Positions 39,650 to 49,313 of a stretch of 64,000 bases of DNA are shown here, one piece after another (position 1 is the stretch's first letter; each line of letters begins with the position of its first letter). Made by a program: the position numbers and the translations under genes. Origin of the DNA: an uncultured Ruegeria sp. (GTDB lineage: Bacteria; Pseudomonadota; Alphaproteobacteria; Rhodobacterales; Rhodobacteraceae); assembly GCF_947500045.1 (NCBI RefSeq), contig NZ_CANMQQ010000008.1:151318-215317 (forward strand), in the 5' to 3' direction. Below the pieces are notes generated by a model that ran no database searches, was not told where the DNA came from, and saw nothing but the letters and a program-made list of their open reading frames with translations.

Positions 39650-40435
39650 TTAAGTTGAAACGGTAGTTCTTCGGATATCTAGCGCCGGGATCACGCGGCC
39701 TTCATGATGAAAGCGCATGTAGTCGACGCCAAAGGTTTCGCGGACCCGTTCGGGCGTCAGCACATCGGCCACTGTGCCAAAGCCGGTCAGGCGGGTGGAT
39801 TTCATCAAAGCCACATGGGTCGCAAATTCCGGGATCATGACAAGGTCGTGCACGATCATCACAACCGTGATGCCAAGATCGGCCACAAGCGACAGCATCC
39901 GCCCTTTGGCGTCCGGGTCCAGATGATTGGTTGGTTCATCCAGAAACAGCAGCGATGGGTTCTGCGCTAACGCCCGCGCGATATGGGCGCGTTGACGCTC
40001 ACCCCCGGAAAGTTGCGCCAACCGCTTTTCCGCCAGAGCACCAAGATGAGTGAGGTTCAGTATCCGGTCGAGTTCGCGCGCGTGATCTTCGGTCGAGCGA
40101 TCTGCACGAATGGGAATCTGCCCCAATGCCACATAGTCGCGCAACGTCAACCGCGCGTCTGGAAACTCTTGCTGACTTACAACAGCGATCATTCGAGCAC
40201 GTTCTTTTGCAGATAGGTGCTTTAGACTTTGTCCATTGATGCAAACATCACCAAAAGCCAGCGCCTCTGCCCCGCAAAGCAAATTCAAGAGCGTTGTTTT
40301 ACCAGCACCGTTCGGGCCGGCAATGGCGAGAATGGCCCCCTCGCCCAATTCAAATGAAACGCCTTGCAGCAAGACTTCTCCGCTGGGCGCGTAATATTCG
40401 AGATTTTCGGCGATCAGAAAGGTTTGCTTGATCAT
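39650..40435 (-). CDS. ABC transporter ATPase, BtuD/FecE-like
   Basis: 261 residues from MIKQTFLIAENLEYYAPSG. Walker A GPNGAGKTT, Q-loop VVSQQEF, signature LSGGERQR, Walker B LLFLDEPTNHLD and switch His VHD are all present. Overlaps the DUF1636 gene by 4 bases. ATP hydrolysis drives import by the FecCD permease. Confidence 0.9.
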   Translation of the reverse strand: MIKQTFLIAENLEYYAPSGEVLLQGVSFELGEGAILAIAGPNGAGKTTLLNLLCGAEALAFGDVCINGQSLKHLSAKERARMIAVVSQQEFPDARLTLRDYVALGQIPIRADRSTEDHARELDRILNLTHLGALAEKRLAQLSGGERQRAHIARALAQNPSLLFLDEPTNHLDPDAKGRMLSLVADLGITVVMIVHDLVMIPEFATHVALMKSTRLTGFGTVADVLTPERVRETFGVDYMRFHHEGRVIPALDIRRTTVST

Positions 40436-40791
40436 GCCGCGCCTTCCTGCTGGATCCAAGGCATACGAGAGAGGGTCTTCGTGAACAGTGCCCGCGGTCG
40501 ATCAGTTGCATTTGTCCAGCCATCTGGACAGCATCGATACTGGTCAGCAAACTCCAATACCGCGTCCAAATCCTCATCTGTGGAGATGCCACCGAACAGA
40601 TATTGCGTCTTGCCGGGTGCCTGAAAACCGATGGTTGTAGGGTAGTCGCAGCCTGCCATGCACTGGACCGGCCGGATCACAAACCCCTCGGGCAAGCTTT
40701 GCGCCAGCGCTCCGGTCAGAGTTCCGGCGGATTTGGCTCCCCGGCAGCTCGTACACACAAGAAGAATATGATCAAGATTGGTCGTCATCAC
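40432..40791 (-). CDS. DUF1636-like putative metal-binding protein
   Basis: 119 residues (GTG or the next ATG as start). LLVCTSCRGAKSAG and PVQCMAGCDYPTTIGFQ carry conserved Cys pairs, as in the DUF1636 family, which is often found beside cobalamin-regulated genes. Possibly a metal or corrinoid chaperone. First full-size gene of the riboswitch operon. Confidence 0.75.
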   Translation of the reverse strand: MMTTNLDHILLVCTSCRGAKSAGTLTGALAQSLPEGFVIRPVQCMAGCDYPTTIGFQAPGKTQYLFGGISTDEDLDAVLEFADQYRCCPDGWTNATDRPRALFTKTLSRMPWIQQEGAA

Positions 40792-40908
40792 GTATCCATT
40801 TACAGCGTCAACAATTTGTATGCAATGTTATTACATAACTTTCTAGATATTCCAGATTCGTCCAAAGGCGGACCACCTCTGCGGATATCGCGATCGAGAA
40901 TGAAGTGA

Positions 40909-40995
40909 TTAACCGGTATTCGCATTTTCCACTCCACTTGTTTCCAAGCGCAGGCGGAAGCTATCGGTCATGTATACGCGCACTTGACGTGCCAT
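40909..40995 (-). CDS. 28-residue peptide directly downstream of the B12 riboswitch
   Basis: ORF MARQVRVYMTDSFRLRLETS plus GVENANTG, with AAGGAGG 5 bases before ATG, the strongest ribosome-binding site in the operon. It lies between the riboswitch and the DUF1636 gene. It may be a real small protein or a leader ORF whose translation the riboswitch controls. Confidence 0.4.
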   Translation of the reverse strand: MARQVRVYMTDSFRLRLETSGVENANTG

Positions 40996-41039
40996 CTATG
41001 CCTCCTTCCAGGACGCCCCGCCCCGGGTTGGTTGAACTT

Positions 41040-41225
41040 TCGATGGCAGGTCTCCTGACTTGCGGGTCCGCGCTCGGCCAACCTTCCCGACCCTTGGGCC
41101 AGTGGCTGTTTGGCGTAGCTCATCGCTTACAGTTGCGGGGGCAGTTACGGACTTGGCGCCTTATGGCAATCCTCACCGTATTCCCTTTTCATCCCTCGGG
41201 CGAACCGTTGGGAACCATCTTGAGT
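41040..41225 (-). promoter_or_regulatory. cobalamin riboswitch
   Basis: Minus-strand reading gives AAAAGGGAA with the following GGTGAGGATTGCCA stems, the CTGCCCCCGCAACTGTAAGCG core, GCCACTGG and GGGAAGG elements, and the B12 box AGTCAGGAGACCTGCC (complement 41045-41060). This is a full AdoCbl-type element. It precedes the 28-codon ORF, DUF1636 and BtuFCD-like genes and should repress them when cobalamin is plentiful. Edges approximate. Confidence 0.95.
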
Positions 41226-41509
41226 CTGAGTGCCCGAGATCATGGAATGCGTCAATAGTTATTTGACTGACTTCTCTAACGGCAGATCGGCTTGCTGGTA
41301 GCTTATCAATTCGATGCATGACAAACGCCATTTCAACGCTGAGACGCTTGCTCCAGATCAATTCGAAAAATATGGCAAGATTGCTTAGAACCCACTCGTT
41401 TGGAGGAAAATGGAAAACGGGTTAATCTAAGCGCATTTAGAAGATGCAGACCGTCATGCATCGTTAAAGTGGTTATCATTGCCCGGAATTTATCCGGGAA
41501 GGGGGTTCG
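41226..41509. other. intergenic region between riboswitch and catalase-like gene
   Basis: About 284 bases with no gene seen. It must hold the start sites of both divergent units. CCCGG(41482)…CCGGG is a short inverted repeat upstream of the catalase-like gene's AAGGGGG ribosome-binding site. No clear promoter stands out. Confidence 0.4.
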
Positions 41510-42577
41510 TTGACACATGTCTTGCAATACACATCATCCTCAGACGTGGTTGACGATGTTATCGACCAAAATCTCGAAGCCGTCGCGCAGTGGAAAGGCC
41601 GAAGGCTAAGGGCGCAGCACGGACGTAGTCATGGATGCGTGACTGCCACCTTCACAATCCGGGACAAGCTACCGGAACGATTGCGCCATGGTCTTTTCGC
41701 CCAGCCTGCAACCTACACAGCGGCAGTTCGCTTTTCCAATGGTGCGCATCTGGATGACCGCAAAACCGATGCTCATGGGATGGCGGTCAAGCTTTTTGAT
41801 GTGCCTGGCCCCAAATTGATCGATGCCGAAGCACTTGCACATCTCAACATTTCGCAACTCAGCGATGAGTTTGATTTTGTTCTTGTCGATCAGGATACAT
41901 TCCCCACCTACCTCCCCGACGAATATGAGCGTATGAGCAGCCTGATCGCCACGCTGCAGGCCGTGCAACATGCGGCAAACAAACGGCGCAAGTGGTCGTT
42001 AAAGCTGATTGCCAGAGGCCTGCGCGCCGGGTTTCGCGCCTTTGCTACACGGAAAGGCAAGCAACGCCTCAGGATTGCGAGTGATTTTGCATCGAACTAC
42101 ATGCAATCGCCATTCGAGGCACATTTCTGGTCAACCACGCCCTATCGGCTGGGGCCGGACCTGACTGTTCGATACCTTGCCCGCAGTGTTCGACATAAGA
42201 CTGCGACAAAGCCGGTGGATGAAGCTGACGGTATCAGCCAGAAGCTACGAAACGACGTTGCCGAGGGCGACAATCGATTTGAGTTCTGCATAATCGAACC
42301 TCCACGCGACGGTGATGGGTTTGATCAGCTCGACAACCGCATCAGATGGGCCTGCGAACCGGGGCCGGACGCACCGCTCGACCCGTTTCACCACACGGTC
42401 ACGCCCGTTGCAGATGTCACCATTTCCAAAGACGCAAAATTTGATCCCCATGACGGCGACACTATGTCATTTTCCCCTTGGCGAGTGACCGCTGAACACG
42501 AACCTCTGGGACCGATCAACGCAATCCGGCTTAAGGCTTATCTGAGCCTGGCGCGCGCCCGGTTTCCAAACCGATGA
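41510..42577 (+). CDS. catalase-related haem protein (hydroperoxide lyase or isomerase candidate)
   Basis: 355 residues, TTG start with AAGGGGG just upstream. The family core is visible: RAQHGRSHGCVTATFTI with a likely distal His37, TYTAAVRFSNG with Asn77, a DAHGMAVKLF strand, YRLG and a C-terminal FSPWRVTAEHEPLG segment. It is too short for a true catalase. It is 18 bases from a cyclooxygenase-like gene. In Nostoc punctiforme a catalase-related protein cleaves hydroperoxides made by such a partner. Fatty-acid hydroperoxide metabolism is the inferred role. Confidence 0.75.
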   Translation: MTHVLQYTSSSDVVDDVIDQNLEAVAQWKGRRLRAQHGRSHGCVTATFTIRDKLPERLRHGLFAQPATYTAAVRFSNGAHLDDRKTDAHGMAVKLFDVPGPKLIDAEALAHLNISQLSDEFDFVLVDQDTFPTYLPDEYERMSSLIATLQAVQHAANKRRKWSLKLIARGLRAGFRAFATRKGKQRLRIASDFASNYMQSPFEAHFWSTTPYRLGPDLTVRYLARSVRHKTATKPVDEADGISQKLRNDVAEGDNRFEFCIIEPPRDGDGFDQLDNRIRWACEPGPDAPLDPFHHTVTPVADVTISKDAKFDPHDGDTMSFSPWRVTAEHEPLGPINAIRLKAYLSLARARFPNR

Positions 42578-42595
42578 TCAGTTGGAGCTACTTAA

Positions 42596-44248
42596 ATGCT
42601 GAATGTTGATGATCTGATCAAACTTGGGTTCAAGATTGCCCCACGCGCGACAAGCTACATCTCGGCCATGCGACTGGCAAATGCGGCGCGGATTCACCGG
42701 CCGCGGCCCTACACACTGGGCGCGGACTATACAACGTGGTCAGGAGTCTATTCCCATCGCTGGATCGGTCGCCACACCCCACCTCAGAATCCTTCGCCGA
42801 TCCTGCCATTTGAAAGCGAAGTGGCCGATCTGTTTCGCCGCCGGACACAAGCTGATGGCGGCCCGCTCACCTTGATGTGCCCGCAAGGGACGACAGTTCT
42901 TTTTATCTCGGTCGCGCAATGGTTTACGGACAGTTTCCTGCGCACGTTCGGATCGTCCGGGCCGGTCGATCAGACGGATTCAAACCACGAGGTCGATTTA
43001 TGTCAGATCTACGGGTTGAACGACTTTCAAACCGACATGCTGCGCGAAAGAGACCCCGAGACCGGCGAAATGACCCACCGCTTGGCGTTTCGAATGGATG
43101 ACAAAGGCGAGATGTGGCCGCCGAAGCTGTTTCACGAAGATCAATCCGGCGGCGTCAAGCTGGCACCGCCCTTTGACGGCAGCCTTGCCCAGGGTGAGAA
43201 TGCCGGGCGGAAACTTCACGATCCTTGCAAACTGCGAAATTCGCTGAAACGCGCTCACCCCGAGCTGACCTGCAATGAAATCGATCAGAGATTGCTTGAT
43301 TTTCACGCAACCGGACTCGACAACGGAAACGGTACGATCGGCTACACCGCCATCAACACTTTGATGATGCGAGCGCACAATACATTTGCCGATCTTCTTT
43401 GGCGCGAAAAGCGCGGCACAGAAGGCTGGGACAAAGAGCGTGTGTTCCAGACCACGCGCTGCACATTGATCGCGCTACTGATCAAGCTGGTGATCGAGGA
43501 CTATATCAGCCACGTGGCAAACATGCCATTTCATCTGCCTGTGGGCGTCAATCGTTGGCAACGCTGGCATCAATCAAATCAGATCGCGATTGAATTCAAT
43601 CTGTTGTACCGCTGGCATTCAATGATCCCCGAACGGTTCATTATCGACGGGGCCCAGATCGGTCCGGACGGATTCCGGTTCAACCCCCGGCTGGTCGAAC
43701 AAACGGGGCTTGCGGAAATGATCCGCTCACTCTCTCGTCAGCCTGCAGCGCGGATATCGCTGCGCAACACACCTGAATTCCTGTTTGAACGGCCAGCACC
43801 GGGCGCACCCTCGCCCGTTGAAGCTACTGTTGCGCTGACGCGCAAAGCGCGGCTTCCTTCGTTGAATGACTACCGACATCACTTTCGTCGCACAAGACAC
43901 GCCAGCATTGCAGACCTTGTCGGAGATCAACCCTTTGCCGACGAACTCGTTGCTGACCTGAGCAAGCTGTATTGCAATGTTGATCGGATCGAGCTGTTTC
44001 CCGGCCTGTTTGCCGAACAGCACAAGGGAACCGTCATTATGGGTGACCTGATGACGTCAATGGTAGGGTATGATGCAATAACGCAGCTTATGAATAACCC
44101 GATGGTTTCCAAAAACCTTTACTCGGCCAAAACTTTTTCCAAGACGGGCCATCGGATGCTGTTAAAAACTTCATCCTTCGCGCAGGTCGCTGATTTTGTC
44201 GGACTAAAGATTGCCCCGGAAGACTGCGCTTTGGGCCGGCGACCCTAG
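42596..44248 (+). CDS. cyclooxygenase-like haem dioxygenase (fatty-acid dioxygenase candidate)
   Basis: 550 residues of the animal haem peroxidase superfamily. Tyr338 and His341 in EFNLLYRWHS match COX Tyr385 and proximal His388; Gln108 in AQWFTD matches Gln203, but the distal His is Asp112. NHEVDLCQIYG and MMRAHNTFADLL are family marks. The retained radical Tyr suggests dioxygenase rather than peroxidase chemistry. Lies after the catalase-related gene, the arrangement described for Nostoc linoleate 10S-dioxygenase. It overlaps the convergent cyclase gene by 4 bases. Confidence 0.8.
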   Translation: MLNVDDLIKLGFKIAPRATSYISAMRLANAARIHRPRPYTLGADYTTWSGVYSHRWIGRHTPPQNPSPILPFESEVADLFRRRTQADGGPLTLMCPQGTTVLFISVAQWFTDSFLRTFGSSGPVDQTDSNHEVDLCQIYGLNDFQTDMLRERDPETGEMTHRLAFRMDDKGEMWPPKLFHEDQSGGVKLAPPFDGSLAQGENAGRKLHDPCKLRNSLKRAHPELTCNEIDQRLLDFHATGLDNGNGTIGYTAINTLMMRAHNTFADLLWREKRGTEGWDKERVFQTTRCTLIALLIKLVIEDYISHVANMPFHLPVGVNRWQRWHQSNQIAIEFNLLYRWHSMIPERFIIDGAQIGPDGFRFNPRLVEQTGLAEMIRSLSRQPAARISLRNTPEFLFERPAPGAPSPVEATVALTRKARLPSLNDYRHHFRRTRHASIADLVGDQPFADELVADLSKLYCNVDRIELFPGLFAEQHKGTVIMGDLMTSMVGYDAITQLMNNPMVSKNLYSAKTFSKTGHRMLLKTSSFAQVADFVGLKIAPEDCALGRRP

Positions 44249-47200
44249 GCCGAAACCCCATCGGCATCCAACTCTGCGAGACGCGCTGCAATCTCGGTAT
44301 CAAAGGGCCGGATTCCGACCAGATCGTTCAGCGCACGTTTCTCATAGAGGATCGCACCCTGACTACGTGCGACCTCTGCCGCCTTTCGATACGCGGCCTC
44401 AGCTTCACCGGACCCGCCGCCCTGCTTCATCAGCAACGCTGCCCTGATCCGGTAAAGCTCGGCCTCATAGTTCCGTTCGTCCATGCGCTCCGCACAGTTC
44501 AAACCAGCCTCGATCGCTTCGAGACCTTGCGGAGTATCGCCAAGGTCCAAAAAGCCCCGCGCAAGTTCGGTATTGACGAGAACCCCAGCGGCCTCGGCTC
44601 CGGTCGCGTGCATGTTATCCCATGCCGATTGCAGTAGCGCGACACCCTTTGCAGCGTCTCCCGTGCGTATCGCGGCACCTGCAAGATGCGCTGTCGCGAC
44701 CGCTTTATAATAAGGGCCTAAATCGTCCCGAACAATTTTTTCAAGCCTTTCGGCAAGCTGCGGATAATCACGGTGATCGATCTGCATATGAATTTCGGCC
44801 TGCCAATGCATCGCGTTCGCTAATGTCAGTGTTTGCCCCAGCGCGCCCGCTGCATCCACTGCACTTTTGGCGCGTGCCAGTGCACGTTCGGTGTTTCCCT
44901 GAAAGCTGTCGACTAATGCCCCCATGCTTTCGATCTGCAACATCGCGGCTACATCAGGACTGTTTCCAGCCTCGGCTGCGTGTGCTTCGGCATGAGAGGC
45001 TGCCCTGTCAAGCGCTGCCGCCGCTGCCGGGAACTGACCACGCGGCGCAAGTGCGGACCCACATACATAATTCCCGACCATGCGCGTATGATGATCCTCA
45101 TAGGCATCAATCATCGCCTGACCCCATTGCTCGGCCGTGTGATAATCCCCTTTGACCATCGCTGCGGTAAACAGGCCCCGGCCTGCGCGCACTAAAGTGC
45201 GGCGGTCCCCGAGTTTTCTGGCAAGTTCAAAGCTGCGGTCAAAGGCCTTGATTGCGGGCTCTGCTCCGTAACCGATCCGGACGCGTTCGGCGGCCGCAAG
45301 CAGGAACTGCAAGGCCAGTTCGGCCTTATCGCGACGTTCAGCGGGCAGTTTGCCCAGCAAGCGCAATCCGTTCTTGGCATGCTGTGTACCCTCTTGGTTG
45401 GCATGGCGTCGCAGGTTCAACCGCGCGGCTTCGATCCATGCGGCCACAGCCCGTTCGATCGCGCCCGCCAGTTCCCAGTGTCGCGCGATTTGTTCAGGTT
45501 GGCGTGCCGCTTCGGGCTGTGTTTCCAACGCTGTTGCAGCGCGCCGATGCAATAGTGCGCGCCGATCTCGTACTAAGCTTTGATAGGCCGCTTCGCGAAC
45601 AAGCTCATGCCGAAAGCACCAAACCTCATCAGTGCTGCCGCCCATCCCGGGCAGGTGCTGCAATATGCCAGTAGCGACCAGCTGATTGATTGCATCTTTG
45701 GCCTCGGCTTCTGAAATATCGCTGACATGGGCCACAAGTGGTGCGCTGAAGGTATTGCCTATGACCGCCGCCTCAACCGCGGCGCGACGTAAATCACCCA
45801 CGTCGTCGATCTGTTGCGCCAGCAGGTCATGAAGCGAGGCAGGAATGCTCCCCACCGTCCGTCCCGGTGAAGCCGCCATAACAGCCGCGCATTCTTTGAT
45901 GAAAAGCGGAATGCCGTTTCCGCGTGACACGATCCGCGCCACCGTCTCATCGTCAAGCTGCGCATCCGAGGCCGCGCCCACCAGGGCCGCAGCAGTCTCA
46001 TCATCAAGCGGTGGAAGGGTAACAACCTCGAGCGAGGGGATGCTGTTTTCCATCGCCTGTGGCACAGGGCAGCGCGCGGCCACCAAAAACAGAACAGGCA
46101 AGTTGGTAAGCTGCTCTGCCACGTCTTGCAAAATCGACAAAGTTGAAGGATCGGCCCATTGCAGATCCTCCACCACAACAAGCACAGCGCCTTCGCGACT
46201 TAACTCTTCACAGACGCGGCGAAAAATGATGACGAGGTTCGCGTGCAGCTCTTCTTCGCTTGCCGGTCCACTATCACCGGGTCCTGGCGCAAGGACAAAG
46301 AACAAAGTACTTAACTGACCGTCGTCCAGAATATCACTCAGATGTTCCGACAACCTGTCGCGCCGGGTCGCGACATCGTCACGATCTTGAATGCCGCACC
46401 AGCGCTCAATCTGGGATGTAAATGGAAAGAACGGAGTGTTCACATGGAACGGGCTACAATGATAAGTTACCCACGCTTGTGGCCCCACCGAGGCGCGCAG
46501 GTCCCGGATAAGGTGGGATTTGCCAATTCCTGCCTCGCCCTGAAGGTAGATCACTCTCCCTTTTTCTGCCTCTGCATCAGCCCATGCTGAGCGAAGTTGC
46601 GCGCGTTCGACGTCGCGGCCAATCAACGGCGTCGGGTCATTCCCTCGCATTTGATCTTGGGCTTCACCTGCCAATCGATAGACGGGGACAGGCCGATCAA
46701 ATCCTGCAAGGCTTTGGGCGCCGAGCGCATGGAACGCAAGTTGCTCGGCCCCCAAAGCGCGCGTTGCAGCCGATACCAGCGTACCGCCGGGCTCGGCTAA
46801 TGACTGTAGCCGCGCAGCAAGATTGAGCGTCGATCCAAAAATCGCATCGGGCTGAACGTTGCTTCCAAGTGCGATATCCCCGACCAGCACAACACCTGAT
46901 GCGATGCCTATCCGGCATTTCAGTTCGACCGGGCCGGACAATGCAGCCAGATCCGAATGAATCCGTAACGCCGAACGCATGGCCCTTTCGGCGTTGTTCT
47001 CAGACGATGAGGGCCAACCGAAAACCACAAGGACGCCGTCTCCGACAATCTGCAGAACGCTGCCCCCAAATGCCTCTGCCGCATGCTCAACCAGTTTCTG
47101 ATAATACAGCGTCGTCGACAGCAAATCCTCGGGGTCAAGTGTCTGGGCAAGCACCGTGGATCCGACAAGATCCACCATCATGACCGTTAGATGCCGATGT

Positions 47201-47262
47201 TCCATCGCGCCAAGATCGGTATCGGGGCCGGTCGGGTGCAATACCATTAGCGCACACCACAT
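44245..47262 (-). CDS. adenylate cyclase, AAA ATPase and TPR fusion regulator
   Basis: 1005 residues. N-terminus: class III cyclase with metal Asp in MMVDLVGST and GDGVLVVFG, plus the GSTLNLAARLQ catalytic region. Then a STAND/AAA module with LQGEAGIGKSHLI and Walker B VLVVVEDLQWAD, then TPR-like helical repeats to the end. Such proteins link cyclic nucleotide output to ligand or protein sensing. The true start may be 47202 (MEHRHLTVMM), as no ribosome-binding site is clear. Convergent with the dioxygenase gene. Confidence 0.8.
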   Translation of the reverse strand: MWCALMVLHPTGPDTDLGAMEHRHLTVMMVDLVGSTVLAQTLDPEDLLSTTLYYQKLVEHAAEAFGGSVLQIVGDGVLVVFGWPSSSENNAERAMRSALRIHSDLAALSGPVELKCRIGIASGVVLVGDIALGSNVQPDAIFGSTLNLAARLQSLAEPGGTLVSAATRALGAEQLAFHALGAQSLAGFDRPVPVYRLAGEAQDQMRGNDPTPLIGRDVERAQLRSAWADAEAEKGRVIYLQGEAGIGKSHLIRDLRASVGPQAWVTYHCSPFHVNTPFFPFTSQIERWCGIQDRDDVATRRDRLSEHLSDILDDGQLSTLFFVLAPGPGDSGPASEEELHANLVIIFRRVCEELSREGAVLVVVEDLQWADPSTLSILQDVAEQLTNLPVLFLVAARCPVPQAMENSIPSLEVVTLPPLDDETAAALVGAASDAQLDDETVARIVSRGNGIPLFIKECAAVMAASPGRTVGSIPASLHDLLAQQIDDVGDLRRAAVEAAVIGNTFSAPLVAHVSDISEAEAKDAINQLVATGILQHLPGMGGSTDEVWCFRHELVREAAYQSLVRDRRALLHRRAATALETQPEAARQPEQIARHWELAGAIERAVAAWIEAARLNLRRHANQEGTQHAKNGLRLLGKLPAERRDKAELALQFLLAAAERVRIGYGAEPAIKAFDRSFELARKLGDRRTLVRAGRGLFTAAMVKGDYHTAEQWGQAMIDAYEDHHTRMVGNYVCGSALAPRGQFPAAAAALDRAASHAEAHAAEAGNSPDVAAMLQIESMGALVDSFQGNTERALARAKSAVDAAGALGQTLTLANAMHWQAEIHMQIDHRDYPQLAERLEKIVRDDLGPYYKAVATAHLAGAAIRTGDAAKGVALLQSAWDNMHATGAEAAGVLVNTELARGFLDLGDTPQGLEAIEAGLNCAERMDERNYEAELYRIRAALLMKQGGGSGEAEAAYRKAAEVARSQGAILYEKRALNDLVGIRPFDTEIAARLAELDADGVSA

Positions 47263-47623
47263 CCAGCCAGTACTTGGCTATGCAAGTACCTGACGACGCT
47301 TGAACCAGAGCTCAAGATTGAGAACATGCCCCCCTTGCAAAGTCTCATGTTAGCAATCACTCCCCCCTCGCTCCGCCCTCCGGCGGCGCGCAAGATGCAA
47401 GCGAGACTATATGATGTGGTTCCATCTGGCTATGCCCGGTGACCGTAGGGTACGGATTAGCCATTCAAAGCAGTGCATTAATAGTACAATTCCGCAAGCG
47501 TCTGTGACAAAACAGGTGGGGGATTGTAGTACTTTAAGCAAAAAATGACGCCTACCAACTGTGCGGATTTAATGCGAATGCTGTCCCTGATACCCCACCC
47601 GCGTCTATGCGGAAACACGCCCC
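47263..47623. other. intergenic region between divergent cyclase and sugar isomerase genes
   Basis: About 361 bases, no gene seen. It should hold two divergent promoters. The stretch near 47520 (GGGGGATTGTAGTACTTTAAGC) is AT-rich downstream. No motif recognised. Confidence 0.4.
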
Positions 47624-47656
47624 ATGCCACCGCTCAACACAGGCAGGATAGATATA

Positions 47657-48886
47657 ATGACAATGGATCGGCCACAACCTGCGGGATCGAATTCTGAAAC
47701 GGGATTTTGGCTGGACACGCCTAAGCATCAGGCATGGTTGATGGGACAGGCACGTCGCCAGCTTGAGTTCTTCAACGCAAGCTGCCGGAACGGGCCGGGT
47801 TTCTTCCTGCTCAATCATGACGGCTCTCCTCAGCCCGGTAAGTTACAGGAATTGCACACCACCACTCGTCTGGTTCATTCCTATGCGCTGGGCCATCTGG
47901 TTGGCTTTCAAGGCGCTGAAAAGATCATCGACCACGGCATGACTTATCTTGAAAGCCATCACCAAGATCCGGAGTTCGGTGGATATTTCTGGTCTTTGGA
48001 CGGCGACAGGGTCAAAGATGACCGAAAGCTTGCTTATGGGCATGTCTTCGTTCTTCTTGCCGCGGCCAGCGCAAAACAGGCAGGCCATCCCAACGCTGAT
48101 AAGCTTATGGCGAACGCCCGAAAGGTGTTGGATACGCATTTTTGGGACGACGATGCAGGATTGTTTTGCGACGAATGGAACAGGAATTGGACACCATTTT
48201 CCAGCTATCGCGGGATGAATGCCAATATGCATGGCGTCGAAGCCCTTCTCGCCGCGTTCGAGGGAACAGGGGATGATACCTATCTATCCCGCGCTGGCCG
48301 TATATTGGACTTTTTCATCAGCCAAATAGCCCCGGAAGAAAACTGGCGATTACCCGAGCACTATACGCGCGACTGGCAGATCGATCGCTCTTATGCAGGC
48401 GATCCGATGTTCCGCCCTGCCGGAACGACTCCGGGACATTCGTTTGAGCTGGGCCGGTTACAACTGCAACATTGGGACCTGTCGGGTCGACCGGAATCAG
48501 GTGCACCGTATTCTGCCAGACAGCTAATCGAACAGGCCTTGCACGATGCTTGGCTTCCCGGTGGCGGTTTAGCCTACACCTTGGATTTTGATGGTCAGGT
48601 TGCCAACGCATCTCGGTTTTGGTGGCCTGTCACCGAAGCGATTAGTGCGGTTGCTGCTTTGATCACAATTGACAGAAATCCAGAAGACGAACGTTGGTAC
48701 AGGATGCTCTGGGGCTACGCGAATGATCACTTCATAGACCACCGGTATGGCGGTTGGTTTCCTGCCGTGGATGAAACCGGCAAGATCGCGACATCCATCT
48801 TTGGCGGCAAACCCGACATATATCATTCTTTGCAGGCCTGCCTGTTTCCACAGTCCGGGCGTTTATCCAGAATGTTTCCCCTTTGA
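47657..48886 (+). CDS. AGE-family sugar isomerase (mannose or sulfoquinovose isomerase type)
   Basis: 409 residues. The alpha/alpha-barrel marks TRLVHSYALGHLVG, DPEFGGYFWSLD, YGHVFVLLAAASA, NANMHGVEALLAA, TPGHSFELGRL and RFWWPVTEAI are typical for AGE/YihS-like isomerases, with His residues on the active site. Start at 47657 chosen by an upstream GGCAGGA. Substrate is not decidable from sequence; a D-mannose/D-fructose type is common in marine bacteria. Confidence 0.8.
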   Translation: MTMDRPQPAGSNSETGFWLDTPKHQAWLMGQARRQLEFFNASCRNGPGFFLLNHDGSPQPGKLQELHTTTRLVHSYALGHLVGFQGAEKIIDHGMTYLESHHQDPEFGGYFWSLDGDRVKDDRKLAYGHVFVLLAAASAKQAGHPNADKLMANARKVLDTHFWDDDAGLFCDEWNRNWTPFSSYRGMNANMHGVEALLAAFEGTGDDTYLSRAGRILDFFISQIAPEENWRLPEHYTRDWQIDRSYAGDPMFRPAGTTPGHSFELGRLQLQHWDLSGRPESGAPYSARQLIEQALHDAWLPGGGLAYTLDFDGQVANASRFWWPVTEAISAVAALITIDRNPEDERWYRMLWGYANDHFIDHRYGGWFPAVDETGKIATSIFGGKPDIYHSLQACLFPQSGRLSRMFPL

Positions 48887-49029
48887 GCTGACAATCTTTG
48901 TCATCAAAGGCGCATATGTATCGGTTCAATTGAAGGATCGCGCAAGATCTGATAGAATTGCTTCATTCTACATCATCGAACGACCTGCCAATTCGGAAGC
49001 GAATGTTAACGAGCGGATAGGAGAGATGA

Positions 49030-49272
49030 ATGGCAAATCAAGCAAATAAGAAGCACAGTACCCGCAAGGGAAATGTCAAAGTTCGACCACAACCGTCCGC
49101 CCATTCCGCTTTGGGCGAACGGGCCGGAGCATCAGGTCTGATGCCACCCCAAACCCTCAGCGAACGCGACGAGAAAGTATCCAAAGTCCGCCGCAAGGGT
49201 GGTCCGCCACTTGAGGAAGACAATTCGGCCAGCGCCGCCAGCGAAGCGGACCCAACAGATCTGGACTACTGA
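49030..49272 (+). CDS. small disordered protein of unknown function
   Basis: 80 residues, basic N-terminus (MANQANKKHSTRKGNVKVRP), Ser/Ala/Pro-rich middle and acidic end. GGAGAG lies 5 bases before the ATG. No motif recognised. Confidence 0.5.
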   Translation: MANQANKKHSTRKGNVKVRPQPSAHSALGERAGASGLMPPQTLSERDEKVSKVRRKGGPPLEEDNSASAASEADPTDLDY

Positions 49273-49313
49273 TTAATTATTCACATTTAGACATGAAAAT
49301 TACGGAGGCTGCC

